Part shown: positions 50,116-60,308 of the stretch, piece after piece | Layout: the number at the start of each line of letters is the position of its first letter | How positions within the stretch are numbered: position 1 is the stretch's first letter | Source of the DNA: Albibacterium sp963696875 | Lineage (GTDB): Bacteria > Bacteroidota > Bacteroidia > Sphingobacteriales > Sphingobacteriaceae | Assembly: GCA_963696875.1 (NCBI GenBank) | Contig: CAVOLQ010000007.1 | Location: 496,001-560,000 of the forward strand | Reading direction: 5' to 3' | Length of the DNA stretch: 64,000 bases | The notes under the pieces: model-generated | Seen by the model: the letters and a program-made list of their open reading frames with translations, nothing else | What the model was told of the DNA's origin: nothing | Databases searched by the model: none | Program-made: the position numbers and the translations under genes

Positions 50116-51741
50116 TTATTTTACTTTCCTTATCATGCTGTTTAACAAAATGATTGGAATAACTCCCGTTAATACAACTATTAATGAGGCGTTTGCAGAT
50201 TCCGCAATCATTTCATTGGTTGCCATATCAAATGCTTTTGTCGCTAATGTATGAAAGTTGAAAGGCCGTAAAATTAAAGTTAGGGGCAATTCTTTCAATA
50301 TGTCAACAAACGCAAGCAAGATAGCACCTGCAATGCTGTTTTTTATCAGCGGAATGTCTATTTTCCACAAAGTTCTAAAGGAAGATGCACCTAAAGAACG
50401 GGCTACTTCATTCACATAAGGGCCTGTTTTTTGAAAACCAGCGTCTATAGCATTATAACCTACCGCCATAAAACGAACAATGTATGCAACTACCAATATA
50501 ATCAAAGTTCCTGACAAGATCATGCCGCTTTGATTTGAGGATAACCAGATGATAAATCTATCCATCTTCATCATCGGAATCATAACGCCAACAGCAATTA
50601 CAGCGCCGGGTATTGCATAACCTAAAGACGCTGTTCTCGCGATATAGCGAGTCCATTTAAGCGGACTAAGTCTGACAGCATATAGCAATATTATCGCCAA
50701 TACAGCTATTGCTACAGCAGAACCTATTGCTAAAGAAAAGCTTCTTACAATAAGTAATATAAATTCCGAATTGATCACTTTTCGCCAGGTTAAAGAAACC
50801 CAGTAAAATAGTTGTATTAGAGGTAGGATAAAACTAATCAAAAGAACTAGGGAACAAATAGCGGTATATATCCAACTAGTGCTCTTGAACGTTGTTTCAA
50901 TTCGACGAACTGGTTTGTTTTTGCTACTCTGCGTCGTCCAAGCGCGACTTCCCCTCTGGATGTTTTCTAGCCATATTAATACTAATACGATTAAAGTCAG
51001 AATAGCAGACAAGTATATTGCGGTATTGATATCCCCAAAAGAAAACCAAGCTCGGAAAATACCAGAAGTAAAGGTATCAATTCCGAAGTACTTCACAGTC
51101 CCATAATCGTTTAATACTTCCATTCCTGCCAGCGCAATTCCTCCAGCAACGGCCGGTCTCGCCATGGGTAAGGCAATTTTTGTGAACATCCTGATCCGAC
51201 TACTTCCTAAAAGTAAAGCAGCCTCTTGCATTTGATGGGATTGGCGTAAAAATGACGCACGACAGATTACATATACATAAGGAAATAGGCTTATCGATAG
51301 GATAAAAATCGCACCCGGCATATTCATAATGTCAATAATGGGACCTTTGAATTGCATTCCCAAGCTATTTCTTAAAAAAGATTGCAACGGACCAGTGTAT
51401 TCTAAAATTCCAACATAGCTATAGCCCATCATATAAGAAGGAAAGGCCAGCGGTAGAATCAGCAGCCACTCAAAATACTTTCGACCAGGGAAATCATAAA
51501 TGGACACTAACCACGCCACGCCTACGCCAAGGATGAAAGTGCAAAGTGCAACACCACTGAGAAGGATAAAAGTATTTGAAAAATAGGAGGGAAGCAAATT
51601 GGAGGCAATATGCCCCCAATGCTCTCCTGGAGATTCAAAAAGTTTTATTAGGATGGTTATAATAGGAGTTAAAACCATTAATAGAATAACAATTGCAGCC
51701 CCGGTCCATCGCGTCCACCAATAGGTGGTTTTTTTTTCCAT
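50116..51741 (-). CDS. iron(III)-type ABC transporter permease (FbpB-like, duplicated)
   Basis: 541 residues, about twelve helices, made of two homologous permease halves, each with an EAA loop: EAALLLGSSRIRMFTKIALPMARPAVAGG (first half, about 172-200) and EVARSLGASSFRTLWKIDIPLIKNSIAGA (second half, about 442-470). This double-length layout is characteristic of FbpB/SfuB ferric permeases. It forms the membrane channel for the FbpA-FbpC system; gene order fbpA-fbpB-fbpC with short gaps indicates an operon. Confidence 0.9.
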   Translation of the reverse strand: MEKKTTYWWTRWTGAAIVILLMVLTPIITILIKLFESPGEHWGHIASNLLPSYFSNTFILLSGVALCTFILGVGVAWLVSIYDFPGRKYFEWLLILPLAFPSYMMGYSYVGILEYTGPLQSFLRNSLGMQFKGPIIDIMNMPGAIFILSISLFPYVYVICRASFLRQSHQMQEAALLLGSSRIRMFTKIALPMARPAVAGGIALAGMEVLNDYGTVKYFGIDTFTSGIFRAWFSFGDINTAIYLSAILTLIVLVLIWLENIQRGSRAWTTQSSKNKPVRRIETTFKSTSWIYTAICSLVLLISFILPLIQLFYWVSLTWRKVINSEFILLIVRSFSLAIGSAVAIAVLAIILLYAVRLSPLKWTRYIARTASLGYAIPGAVIAVGVMIPMMKMDRFIIWLSSNQSGMILSGTLIILVVAYIVRFMAVGYNAIDAGFQKTGPYVNEVARSLGASSFRTLWKIDIPLIKNSIAGAILLAFVDILKELPLTLILRPFNFHTLATKAFDMATNEMIAESANASLIVVLTGVIPIILLNSMIRKVK

Positions 51742-51765
51742 TTCTATTTGTAAAAAAAATAGACT

Positions 51766-52806
51766 TTATTTCCAACCAGTTTCACCAAATAACTTCACAG
51801 CTTCGCTATTATACTTTCCTAATAAATTAAGCTCAACTTCATCAGCTTTGAAATCACCCCATTCTTCTAAAATGGCATCTTTTGATACTTTAGGATTGGT
51901 AGGGTATTCATAGTTTATTCCAGCTAAGGTTTTTTGCGCAGATTCATCAGTAAGGAATTCGATAAGCTTAATTGCATTGTCCTTATTCGGTGCGTATTTA
52001 GTTACCGCCACGCCGCTGATGTTGATATGTGTACCTCTATCGGCCTGGTTCGGGAAGATGATTCCAACGGATTGACCAGCCTTTCTTTCTTCTTCATTTG
52101 CGTCGTTAAGCATCAAGCTGATGTAGTAGGTGTTTACAATTGCAATGTCTCCTTCGCCGGCAGCTACTGCTTTTACTTGATCGCGATCACTACCTTTAGG
52201 GCTTCTAGCCATATTAGCAACAACCCCTGTTGCCCAATCTTTGGCTTTTTTTCTTTCTTCCCCATCTGCAATAATGATGGACGCCAATAGCGATTGGTTA
52301 TATATGTTTTCAGAAGAACGGATTAATATTTTGCCTTTCCATTTAGGGTCAGCTAAGTCTTCATATCTTTTGATATCCTCAGAATTCACACGCTCCTTAG
52401 CATACGCAATTATTCGAGCGCGATAGGTGATTCCGTACCAATACCCTTCTGCTTCACGGAAGTTCGGCCCTATATTCGCTAAAAGTTTCTCGGTGCTTAC
52501 GGGTTGAAGTAAGCCTTTTTCTTGAGCACGATATAATCGTCGGCATCTACAGTGATTAAAATATCCGCATCGGAATTCTTACCTTCTGTTTCCAGCCTTT
52601 GAATCAATTCATCTGCACTAGCGTTAACAATGTTTACTTTTATGCCCGTTTCTTCGGTGAATTTGGAAAATAATTCGTCATCCGCCTGATAATGGCGATG
52701 TGTATAAACATTTACAACCTCTTTCTTGTAAGAGAAATATAAACCACCACATGCTGCTATAGATAGTACTAAAGCGACTAGGACGCTAAAGTTTGAGTTT
52801 TGTCAT
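51766..52806 (-). pseudogene. iron(III) ABC transporter substrate-binding protein (FbpA-like) with two frameshifts
   Basis: Reading all three pieces together gives a complete periplasmic binding protein: ATG 52806, signal VLVALVLSIAACGG with lipobox, EVVNVYTHRHYQADDELFSK, ADILITVDADD, then after a shift RAQEKGLLQPVSTEKLLANI and GYWYGITYRARIIAYAKERV, and the intact C-terminal 207 residues (LADPKWKGKILIRSS, NMARSPKGSDRDQ, AIVNTYYISLML). One shift lies near 52786-52790 (one T too many on the coding strand, or two missing), the other near 52534-52538 (one T missing). Captures Fe(III) for FbpBC. Since the shifts are single bases and the rest is well conserved, sequence error or very recent decay are both possible. 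Confidence 0.8.
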
Positions 52807-52922
52807 TTCTTAATGTTTGGATTTAAAAAGTTCAAATATAAGCTATTTGGTTTAGATTGTCAAACAATTATTTGAAATTGTTTATAATATTAACCTTATC
52901 CTTTCTCTTACAATGTTCTTTT

Positions 52923-52947
52923 GTCATCCTGAGCTTGCGAAGGATCT
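52923..52947. repeat. dispersed GTCATCCTGAGC...GAAGGATCT repeat
   Basis: GTCATCCTGAGCTTGCGAAG followed by GATCT; an imperfect palindrome, second copy of the type at 11350. It lies in the 282-bp gap between fbpA and the sigma gene, which otherwise holds a promoter and no gene. Confidence 0.6.
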
Positions 52948-53059
52948 TATCAATCATGGAGTAAAAGATATTTCCTTGTTGTCAACATGACAAAAAAACT
53001 TCCGATTTGAAGAGAAATAAATAGTTTTGTATTGTAATTGTTATGATAATTATTTTCGT

Positions 53060-53067
53060 TATGTTTG
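53060..53067 (+). promoter_or_regulatory. TAnnTTTG -7 box of the sigma-factor gene
   Basis: TATGTTTG matches the -7 consensus exactly, 22 bp before ATG 53089; a TTG lies about 19 bp upstream as a possible -33 partner. Confidence 0.45.
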
Positions 53068-53088
53068 TATTAAGCCCTTTTATATGAA

Positions 53089-53663
53089 ATGAAATTCTAC
53101 TCCTCCTATTTAGATTCTAAACTCACCATCTTGTTATCACGAGGGGATGAATGGCTTTCACCGAAATCTATAGTCGTTATAGTGAGAAATTACTTGCCAT
53201 CGCCTATCATTATACAAAAGACAAGGATTTTGTTGAAGAGATTGTCCAAGAGGTTTTCAGTGGATTATGGGAAAGACGAAATCAACTAAGGATAGAATCG
53301 TTAAGCGCTTATTTAGCTACCGCCATCAAATTTTCTGTTTTTCGCACGATTCACCGACAAAAACGTAGAGCGGAAATTGTAGAGCTGAACTATAAACTAA
53401 ATGAGGCTGACCTGCTGGAAGAAACCATTCATGCTAAATTTTTACAAGAGTATATTGATGGTATTGTTGAACGAATGCCCGAGAAGTGTCGTTTAGTATA
53501 TAAAAATAGTCGTGACAAAGGCTTATCAAATTCCGAGATTTCCAAAGAGATGAATATCGCAGAGAAAACTGTCGAGGCTCATATGACAAAAGCTCTAAAA
53601 GCTTTGCGTAGCAACTTAAAAGAATTGGGTATTTCCATCTATCTTCTTTTAAGTTCCTTATAA
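53089..53663 (+). CDS. ECF RNA polymerase sigma factor, N-terminus frameshifted
   Basis: The long frame (53151-53663, 170 residues) begins at MAFTEIYSRYSEKLLAIAY and contains sigma region 2 (VEEIVQEVFSGLWERR) and region 4 (NSEISKEMNIAEKTVEAHMTKALKAL). The true N-terminus is in another frame from ATG 53089: YLDSKLTILLSRGDE runs directly up to the join, as in related sigma factors that read LL--GDE-AFTE. One A missing at 53149-53152 (GATGAATGG for GATGAAATGG) explains this. It pairs with the FecR protein and drives the SusC/SusD locus downstream. Confidence 0.85.
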
Positions 53664-53738
53664 TTTCCCAAATTATTTTTATCACTAAGGGTTGACTATG
53701 GCCTTATGGTACTCTATATTAATACCCTTATAAATGCT

Positions 53739-54991
53739 ATGGACAAGACAAATTTAGCCGATCTTATTGAAAAGTATGTGAACGGGACAGCCACTTATAA
53801 TGAACGACAGGAATTGTTGGACTGGTACCGTTCTTTTAATCATGAAATGGTTAGATGGCCGATTGAAACAGGGCAGAATGATAAAAAGGAAATATTAGAT
53901 AGGGTTTGGTCAACGTTGAAACGCAACTATTTTATTGAAAAAGACATCATGAGTTCGGTAACGTCACAAACCAAGATGAATGATCCACTCATGATAGCTT
54001 CATCGCCTCTTAAAGTGAATTATATTGATGAAAAAGTTGTTAATAAGCGCTTTCGTAAACGTTTTGCTTATGCGGCAATCTCCTTGTTTGCACTCGGAAT
54101 TACTCTATCCTTTTATATCCATCAAAAACTTACTAAAGAGGTAGCGGTTTTTGTTGATAGCCAACCTACAAATGAAATTTTACCAGGAACGAATAAGGCG
54201 ACATTGACGTTATCTGATGGTGCAGTGATCGACTTGACAGACCTTGAGAGGGAAGAGATTTTACTAGGTGATGGAACAACTGTATTAAGGAATGAAAATG
54301 GAGAATTGATTTATGCCGGCCACAATAGTCAAGGCTTGAAAGCCAATAAAACAATTTTATATAATACTATGGTGACCCCTAAAGGTGGACAATACCAGGT
54401 TTTATTGCCAGATGGGAGTCGAGTATGGTGAATGCAGAGAGTTCACTCTATTTTCCAACTGAATTTGTTGGAAAAACCAGAAAGGTAGTTTTTACTGGTG
54501 AAGCTTATTTTGAAGTAGCTAAAAATAAAAACATGCCCTTTATTGTGAGCATGGATGATATGGAAATTGAGGTTTTGGGTACCCAATTTAACGTTAAAGC
54601 TTATTCGAATGAAAATAATATATACACAACCTTGGTTGAAGGAGCTGTTCGGATCAAATAGCAATATGACTCCAGTTTTATTGACACCTGGTGAGCATGC
54701 CGATTTTAATAGAACGGATGGTAAGGTTCATGTTATTGCAGCCGATTGGATCAGAAGTCGTCGTGGAAGAATGGTTATTTTATATTTAATAATGAAGATA
54801 TAAAAAGCATCATGCTTAACCTATCACGTTGGTACGATGTCGATGTGGAATATAGGGGAGATATGGTAGATAAAGAATTTACAGGCAGGATATTGAGAAG
54901 AAGCGATATCTCCGATGTACTTCATATGCTGGAACTGACAGGCACTATTAATTTCGAAATAGAAGGAAGGAGGATAATCGTTATGCCATAA
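53739..54991 (+). pseudogene. FecR-family anti-sigma factor with three frameshifts
   Basis: Start at 53739 (MDKTNLADLIEKYVNGTA) is preferred over 53706. The N-terminal cytoplasmic anti-sigma part, one membrane helix (about 108-127, FAYAAISLFALGITLSFYI) and the FecR periplasmic domain (VTPKGGQYQVLLPDGSRVW) are read up to 54431. The protein then continues in other frames: NAESSLYFPTEF ... VLGTQFNVKAYS ... EGAVRIK; SNMTPVLLTPGEHADF; and KNGYFIFNNEDIKSIMLNLS to MP at 54991. Indels lie near 54428, 54658 and 54746; two fit a missing T, one an extra T. FecR controls the sigma factor and receives signal from the STN domain of SusC. Confidence 0.82.
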
Positions 54992-55116
54992 ATAGTTGTT
55001 TTTATGGGAAAAATGCTAGAGTGCTTGCGACACCCTAGCATAAAGTCTGAGTCCCATTTAAAATAGATTTTGTTAAAAATACACGTATTCAATTTTAACC
55101 CCAAACATTCAAAAAT

Positions 55117-58100
55117 ATGAAATTTTATTTACGTAAGGAAAAGTATTTTTCACCTTGCAATATTTTGCGTATCATGAAAATTACGTTATTTCTGCTGATT
55201 GGAGCTTTTATGCAGGTGAGCGCAAATGGTTTTGCGCAAAAGATTACTTTAAAAGAAACCAACAGTTCGTTAGAGAAGGTATTAAAAAAGATAAGCGCTC
55301 AAAGCAATTATGACTTTTTATACAACTCTACTATGTTAAAAGATTCTAAATTGGTGAACATAGATATTAAAGATGTAGATATCAATGAAGCTCTTGCTAA
55401 AAGTTTTGATAACCAACCATTTGATTTTACTATTTCTGAAAATACAGTTATTGTAAAAAGAAAGGAATCTCTTGAGAAGGCCCTTCTGCAAGACGAAGTA
55501 GTTTATAGAGGAACCGTTAGGGATAATGAGGGACAGCCGATGGAGGGTGTAAGTGTGGTATTAAAAGGAACTACTAGAGGCACCACTACTAACAATCAGG
55601 GAATATTTTCTTTTTCCGTTCAAAATGGAGCAGGAACCTTAGTTTTTAGTTTCCTTGGTTACGAAGTTAAAGAAGTGAACCTTGGTTCTCAAACCCAATT
55701 AAACGTTACTCTACTAGAAAAATCTGAAACGATCTCGGATATTGTAGTGACGGCTTTAGGCATTAAAAGGCAAAAAAGGGAATTAGGCTATGCGGTATCC
55801 GATATCTCTAGCAGCGATATTGCCGGGTTCGGAGAGCCAAATCCCATTGCTTCTATTGCGGGGAAAGTTGCTGGTGTGAATATATCAACAACTACCGCTG
55901 GTCCTACTGGGTCGAGCCGAGTAGTTATTCGAGGAATTAGAGAGCTGCAAGGTAGCAACCAACCTTTATACGTGATTGATGGCGTGCCAGCTGTTAACGG
56001 AAATATAGGTAGTGCAAATCAATGGGGTGGTTTTGACCTTGGAGACGGTATGTCTGACGTAAATCCGAATGATATTGAATCCATTTCGGTTTTGAAGGGT
56101 GCCTCTGCTGCGGTATTGTATGGATCTAGAGCTTTGAACGGAGTAATATTGATTACTACGAAAAGCGGAAGAGGGAGTAGAGGACTAGGTATCGAATTTA
56201 ACAGTTCAATTACCACGGATGAAATTTCAACAAGGCTAGACGAGGTACAGAAAATTTATGGACAAGGGAATAATGGCTTAGTACAGCGTACGGCAAATGA
56301 AGCAAGTAACATTACGTCTAGTTGGGGACCTAAATATACAGATCTTGAGTCTATCATTCAAAGAGACGGGCAATTAAGGCCTTATAAATACATTGAGAAT
56401 AACGTACAAGATTTTTTTCGTACCGGCGTAACAGCAATGAATACACTTTCATTAACCGGAGGAAATGAAAAACAGAATCTGAGATTCTCTTATTCCAATG
56501 TAGCTAATAAAGACATTATCCCGGGAAGTGGATACGATAGAAATAATTTCTCTTTAAGAGGAGAAAGTGAGATTGCTAAAGGCTTGACAATTGAGGTAAA
56601 GGCTTCGTTAATGGCTGAAAACGTAGGAAATAGACCCGCTTTGACAGATGACGTTAACAATATCGGAAACGGACTTATTGGCTTAGCAGGAAACTTTGAC
56701 CAATCTTGGTTAAGAGAATATGAAAATAGCGATAGAAGCTATATTAATTATACTGGAAATCAATACCGTGCGAACCCGTATTGGACGTTAAATAAAACAA
56801 CGAACGATAGTGATAAATTGAGAACAAGTGGATCTGTCAATTTAAGTTATCAATTAAATGAAAATTGGAGCGCTAGGCTAAATGGCGGTACAGATTTTTA
56901 TACCTTTAAATTTCATAATTTCTATGATCAATTTACTCCTACTAAGGATGGGGGGCAGTTAGCGCTAAACGATTTAAGAGTTAAAGAAGATAACTTCCAA
57001 GGTCTCATTAATTTTGATAAAGAAATTAATAGCAGTTTCAAGGTTTCGGCAATGGTGGGAGGAAACCTAATGAAATTTAATCGTGAACAAACCATAACCC
57101 AAGGAACAGAAATCGTTGTCCCAGCAAAAGAATTGATCACTAACTTCAAAGAGTTAAGAGTTATGCCGTTCAACCCCAGAAAAGAAATTCAATCTGTTTT
57201 CGGAAACATCGGCTTTGGTTACCAGAATTATCTATTTTTAAACCTACAAGGTAGAAACGACTGGTCTTCCACTCTTCCAAAAGGAAACCATTCCTTCTTT
57301 TATCCTGCGGCAGATTTAAGTGTGGTTGTTTCTGATGCGTTTAATCTTCAGTCAAATTTCTTGAACTATGCGAAGATCAGAACGTCTTATGGACAAGTAG
57401 GAAGCGATACGGATCCTTATAAAACTAGATTCTTATATTCATTAACAGGTGTTTCAATGAATGGGTTCCCAATGGGAGAAGTCTTGGGTTCTACAATTCC
57501 AAATTCAGAGTTGAAGCCTCAGCAGAAAACATCTTTTGAAATTGGTACTGATTTAAGCTTTTTTAACGATCGCGTTAGCCTTGATTTTACCTATTATAAT
57601 GAAATTACGAATAACGTACTTCTTGATTTGCCTATTCCGCAAACCACAGGATACAGTTATGCTTCTTTGAACGCTGCAAAATTAAAAAATACAGGCGTTG
57701 AAATTTTATTAAAGACTACACCGGTTTCCCTTGACAATGGATTTAGATGGGACCTATCGCTCAATTTTTCAAAGAACAACAATACTATTCTAGATATTTA
57801 TGAAGGCTTAGAGGCTTATACCGTTGCCGAAGCTCGTTGGGCCGGAGCAACAATTGTTGCTGAAAAAGGTAAACCCTTTGGTACAATTCTAGGAAACTCA
57901 TTTGTAATGGATGCGAATGGTAAACGAGTTCATGGAAGCGATGGATTGCCATTATTTACGGACACACCTGTGGAAATAGGTAATAGTCTTCCGAAATGGA
58001 CTGGCGGTATGATCAATAACGTCTCTTACAAAGGTTTTGATCTTAAAGCGGTTTTTGATGTACGTGTAGGTGGCGACTTGTTCTCTATGACGAGTTTGGC

Positions 58101-58584
58101 TTTACATTCAAGCGGTTCACATCCAAATACAGTTGCTGGTCGAGATTCTTGGAACGCATACTCACAAGAGAGAAGAGCAGCGGAAGATGCTAACCTGAAC
58201 CCCGATGATGTTCCTCAAAATGGAAGAGGATATATTGGGGAAGGAGTAAATGCCGCTGGAGAAGTAAATACCGTTCCAGTAAATCCATCCACCTATTGGG
58301 GCAGAATTACAGGAAATATTCCACAACCTTTTATATATGACGCTAGCTATGTTAAGTTGCGCGATATAGGAGTTAGTTATACCTTGCCTCAGAGTGTTGT
58401 AAGAAACATGCCTTTCGCTTCGGCCTCACTTGGAGTGATTGGACGTAACCTATGGATTATCCATAAAAATGTGGACAATATAGATCCAGAATCTAATTAT
58501 AATAATGGAAACGGACAAGGCTTTGAATATGGTTCACTTCCAGGAAGAAGAAGTATCGGTTTTAATTTACAAGTTAAATTTTAA
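55117..58584 (+). CDS. SusC/RagA-family TonB-linked outer-membrane transporter with STN domain
   Basis: 1155 residues. An N-terminal extension precedes the signal peptide (ILRIMKITLFLLIGAFMQVSANGFAQ). Then an STN signalling domain (about 50-118, SSLEKVLKKISAQSNYDFLY, ENTVIVKRK), a carboxypeptidase-like domain (about 130-205, VSVVLKGTTRGTTTNNQG), a plug with ITDIV-like box (SDIVVTALGIKRQKRELGYA) and GSRALNGVILITTKSG, and the barrel ending GRRSIGFNLQVKF with a terminal aromatic. It imports an oligomeric nutrient together with the SusD protein; the STN domain can signal to the FecR/sigma pair upstream. Confidence 0.95.
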   Translation: MKFYLRKEKYFSPCNILRIMKITLFLLIGAFMQVSANGFAQKITLKETNSSLEKVLKKISAQSNYDFLYNSTMLKDSKLVNIDIKDVDINEALAKSFDNQPFDFTISENTVIVKRKESLEKALLQDEVVYRGTVRDNEGQPMEGVSVVLKGTTRGTTTNNQGIFSFSVQNGAGTLVFSFLGYEVKEVNLGSQTQLNVTLLEKSETISDIVVTALGIKRQKRELGYAVSDISSSDIAGFGEPNPIASIAGKVAGVNISTTTAGPTGSSRVVIRGIRELQGSNQPLYVIDGVPAVNGNIGSANQWGGFDLGDGMSDVNPNDIESISVLKGASAAVLYGSRALNGVILITTKSGRGSRGLGIEFNSSITTDEISTRLDEVQKIYGQGNNGLVQRTANEASNITSSWGPKYTDLESIIQRDGQLRPYKYIENNVQDFFRTGVTAMNTLSLTGGNEKQNLRFSYSNVANKDIIPGSGYDRNNFSLRGESEIAKGLTIEVKASLMAENVGNRPALTDDVNNIGNGLIGLAGNFDQSWLREYENSDRSYINYTGNQYRANPYWTLNKTTNDSDKLRTSGSVNLSYQLNENWSARLNGGTDFYTFKFHNFYDQFTPTKDGGQLALNDLRVKEDNFQGLINFDKEINSSFKVSAMVGGNLMKFNREQTITQGTEIVVPAKELITNFKELRVMPFNPRKEIQSVFGNIGFGYQNYLFLNLQGRNDWSSTLPKGNHSFFYPAADLSVVVSDAFNLQSNFLNYAKIRTSYGQVGSDTDPYKTRFLYSLTGVSMNGFPMGEVLGSTIPNSELKPQQKTSFEIGTDLSFFNDRVSLDFTYYNEITNNVLLDLPIPQTTGYSYASLNAAKLKNTGVEILLKTTPVSLDNGFRWDLSLNFSKNNNTILDIYEGLEAYTVAEARWAGATIVAEKGKPFGTILGNSFVMDANGKRVHGSDGLPLFTDTPVEIGNSLPKWTGGMINNVSYKGFDLKAVFDVRVGGDLFSMTSLALHSSGSHPNTVAGRDSWNAYSQERRAAEDANLNPDDVPQNGRGYIGEGVNAAGEVNTVPVNPSTYWGRITGNIPQPFIYDASYVKLRDIGVSYTLPQSVVRNMPFASASLGVIGRNLWIIHKNVDNIDPESNYNNGNGQGFEYGSLPGRRSIGFNLQVKF

Positions 58585-58700
58585 TTGATACCGTTTATAA
58601 TAATTAGAAGTATTCATCTTATAAATAAACAAATGGAAGCTTAGGAGAGATTAATCCTTAATTGCTCAATAAGAATTCATTATAGCTAAAAAATACTTAT

Positions 58701-60299
58701 ATGAAAACTTTAAAATATTTATCGTTGATCGTTTTTATACTGACTTTCCAGTCTTGTACCAAAGACCTTCAATTGCTGAATGAAGATCCTGCAGGATTTA
58801 CGGAAATTGATGCAGGTTATCAGTTAACCACGGTCCAAGCTGGGTTGTCTGGAGATCGCGAAGATACTTGGAGATATGATCTTGGTATTGCTTCTCCCAT
58901 GATCCAACATTTAGGGGGTTCTTGGTGGACCCAACATGGAGGGATGTATCAAGTGGTGGAAAAAAATCATTGGTACAGCCATTGGGAAACTACCTATCCA
59001 CGTGAGTTGAAAAATATTCAGGACGTCGTTGATAAAACAGCGGGTAATCCTGAACAGGTGAACATGAATGCTGCCGCCAGGATATTGAGAGTGTTTATCT
59101 ATGCCAAACTTACCGATATGTACGGTGATATTCCGTATTCAGAAGCAATTAAAGGCTTTACGGAAAAGAAGTTCTTACCAAAATACGATAAGCAGGAAGA
59201 TATTTACGCTGATTTATTTAAAGAACTGGACGAAGCTACAAAATCATTAGATGCTTCAAAAGCTGCGGTTTCAGGTGATTTGTTTTATAATGGCAACGTT
59301 GATAAATGGAGAAAATTTGGAAACTCACTTCGGTTACGATTAGGTTTTAGACTTACAAAAGTCAATATTCAAGAAGCACAAAAGCAAGTTGAAGCTGCTA
59401 TTGCAGGTGGTGTGATGACTGATAATTCGGATATCACCATGACCAAACATATGCCTATCAGTTATAGCGGTAATGAACTTCGTGGGAATGGTAGATCTCA
59501 AGTTTTTAAAAACGAACCAGTTTCTTCGGGGTTCAGATTGGTAAAGACATTGGTTGATTTTATGAATAAGTCCAATGATCCTAGACTTACAATTTATGGC
59601 GGAACCTATTTGGGAGATGGAATTATTGGTGTTTCTGCAAATGTGGTGGATATCACCGATGACATTGAACATTTGGGAACCACTCCCGGCGCAATGGCTT
59701 GGAATGAATGGTCAGATTATGGAGATATCACCGATAAGACAGGAAATGTCCGTTATGTAGGGCATAACTTTAAGTTTATGCAGCCAAGCAAGTATGTGTC
59801 TGCTTTAGATGCACCGTTTTTCCACTTTACCTATGCGGAAGTTGAATTCTTAAAAGCCGAAGCGGCGGTAAGAGGATGGGCAGCATTGTCCAATCCAAGA
59901 GACCATTTCCAAAAAGGTGTTCAAGCAAGTTGCGAAATGATGAGACATTATCCAGGAGCGCCTGCGATCAGCCAAGCTCAAATTGATGGGTTATTACAGA
60001 CCTATGCAGTTTTCCCAACAGATTTTGAAGGAGCGATGGAAGCTATACACGGCCAAATGTGGGTTAACTTTTTCTTGAACGGTGCAGAAGCTTATGCGAA
60101 TTACCGTAGAACAGGCTATCCAAAATTGGTACCTTTTACATCAGTAGAATGGTATTCAAGTGGAACAAATGGCTTGATGCCAAGGAGGTTCTTTTACCCG
60201 GAATCTGAAGCGATTCAGAATCCTACAAACATGCAAGAAGCCGTTAACCGGATTGGTGGAAAGAACGACTGGTTGAAAACAGTTTGGTGGGATAAATAA
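58701..60299 (+). CDS. SusD/RagB-family nutrient-binding lipoprotein
   Basis: 532 residues. Lipoprotein signal VFILTFQSCTKD (C19) and helical TPR-like folds typical of SusD: RVFIYAKLTDMYGDIPYSEA, DIYADLFKELDEATKSL, FGNSLRLRLGFRL and C-terminal MPRRFFYPESEAIQNP. The sequence looks like the shorter SusD-like type rather than the starch SusD itself. It forms the lid of the SusC transporter on the cell surface. The ligand cannot be told; no glycoside hydrolase is adjacent. Confidence 0.9.
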   Translation: MKTLKYLSLIVFILTFQSCTKDLQLLNEDPAGFTEIDAGYQLTTVQAGLSGDREDTWRYDLGIASPMIQHLGGSWWTQHGGMYQVVEKNHWYSHWETTYPRELKNIQDVVDKTAGNPEQVNMNAAARILRVFIYAKLTDMYGDIPYSEAIKGFTEKKFLPKYDKQEDIYADLFKELDEATKSLDASKAAVSGDLFYNGNVDKWRKFGNSLRLRLGFRLTKVNIQEAQKQVEAAIAGGVMTDNSDITMTKHMPISYSGNELRGNGRSQVFKNEPVSSGFRLVKTLVDFMNKSNDPRLTIYGGTYLGDGIIGVSANVVDITDDIEHLGTTPGAMAWNEWSDYGDITDKTGNVRYVGHNFKFMQPSKYVSALDAPFFHFTYAEVEFLKAEAAVRGWAALSNPRDHFQKGVQASCEMMRHYPGAPAISQAQIDGLLQTYAVFPTDFEGAMEAIHGQMWVNFFLNGAEAYANYRRTGYPKLVPFTSVEWYSSGTNGLMPRRFFYPESEAIQNPTNMQEAVNRIGGKNDWLKTVWWDK

Positions 60300-60308
60300 T
60301 AGATTTTA

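Noticed and set aside
53706..53738. Upstream ATG for the FecR protein
   Set aside because: The 11 extra residues are hydrophobic and unlike FecR N-termini; MDKTNLADLIEKY at 53739 fits better.
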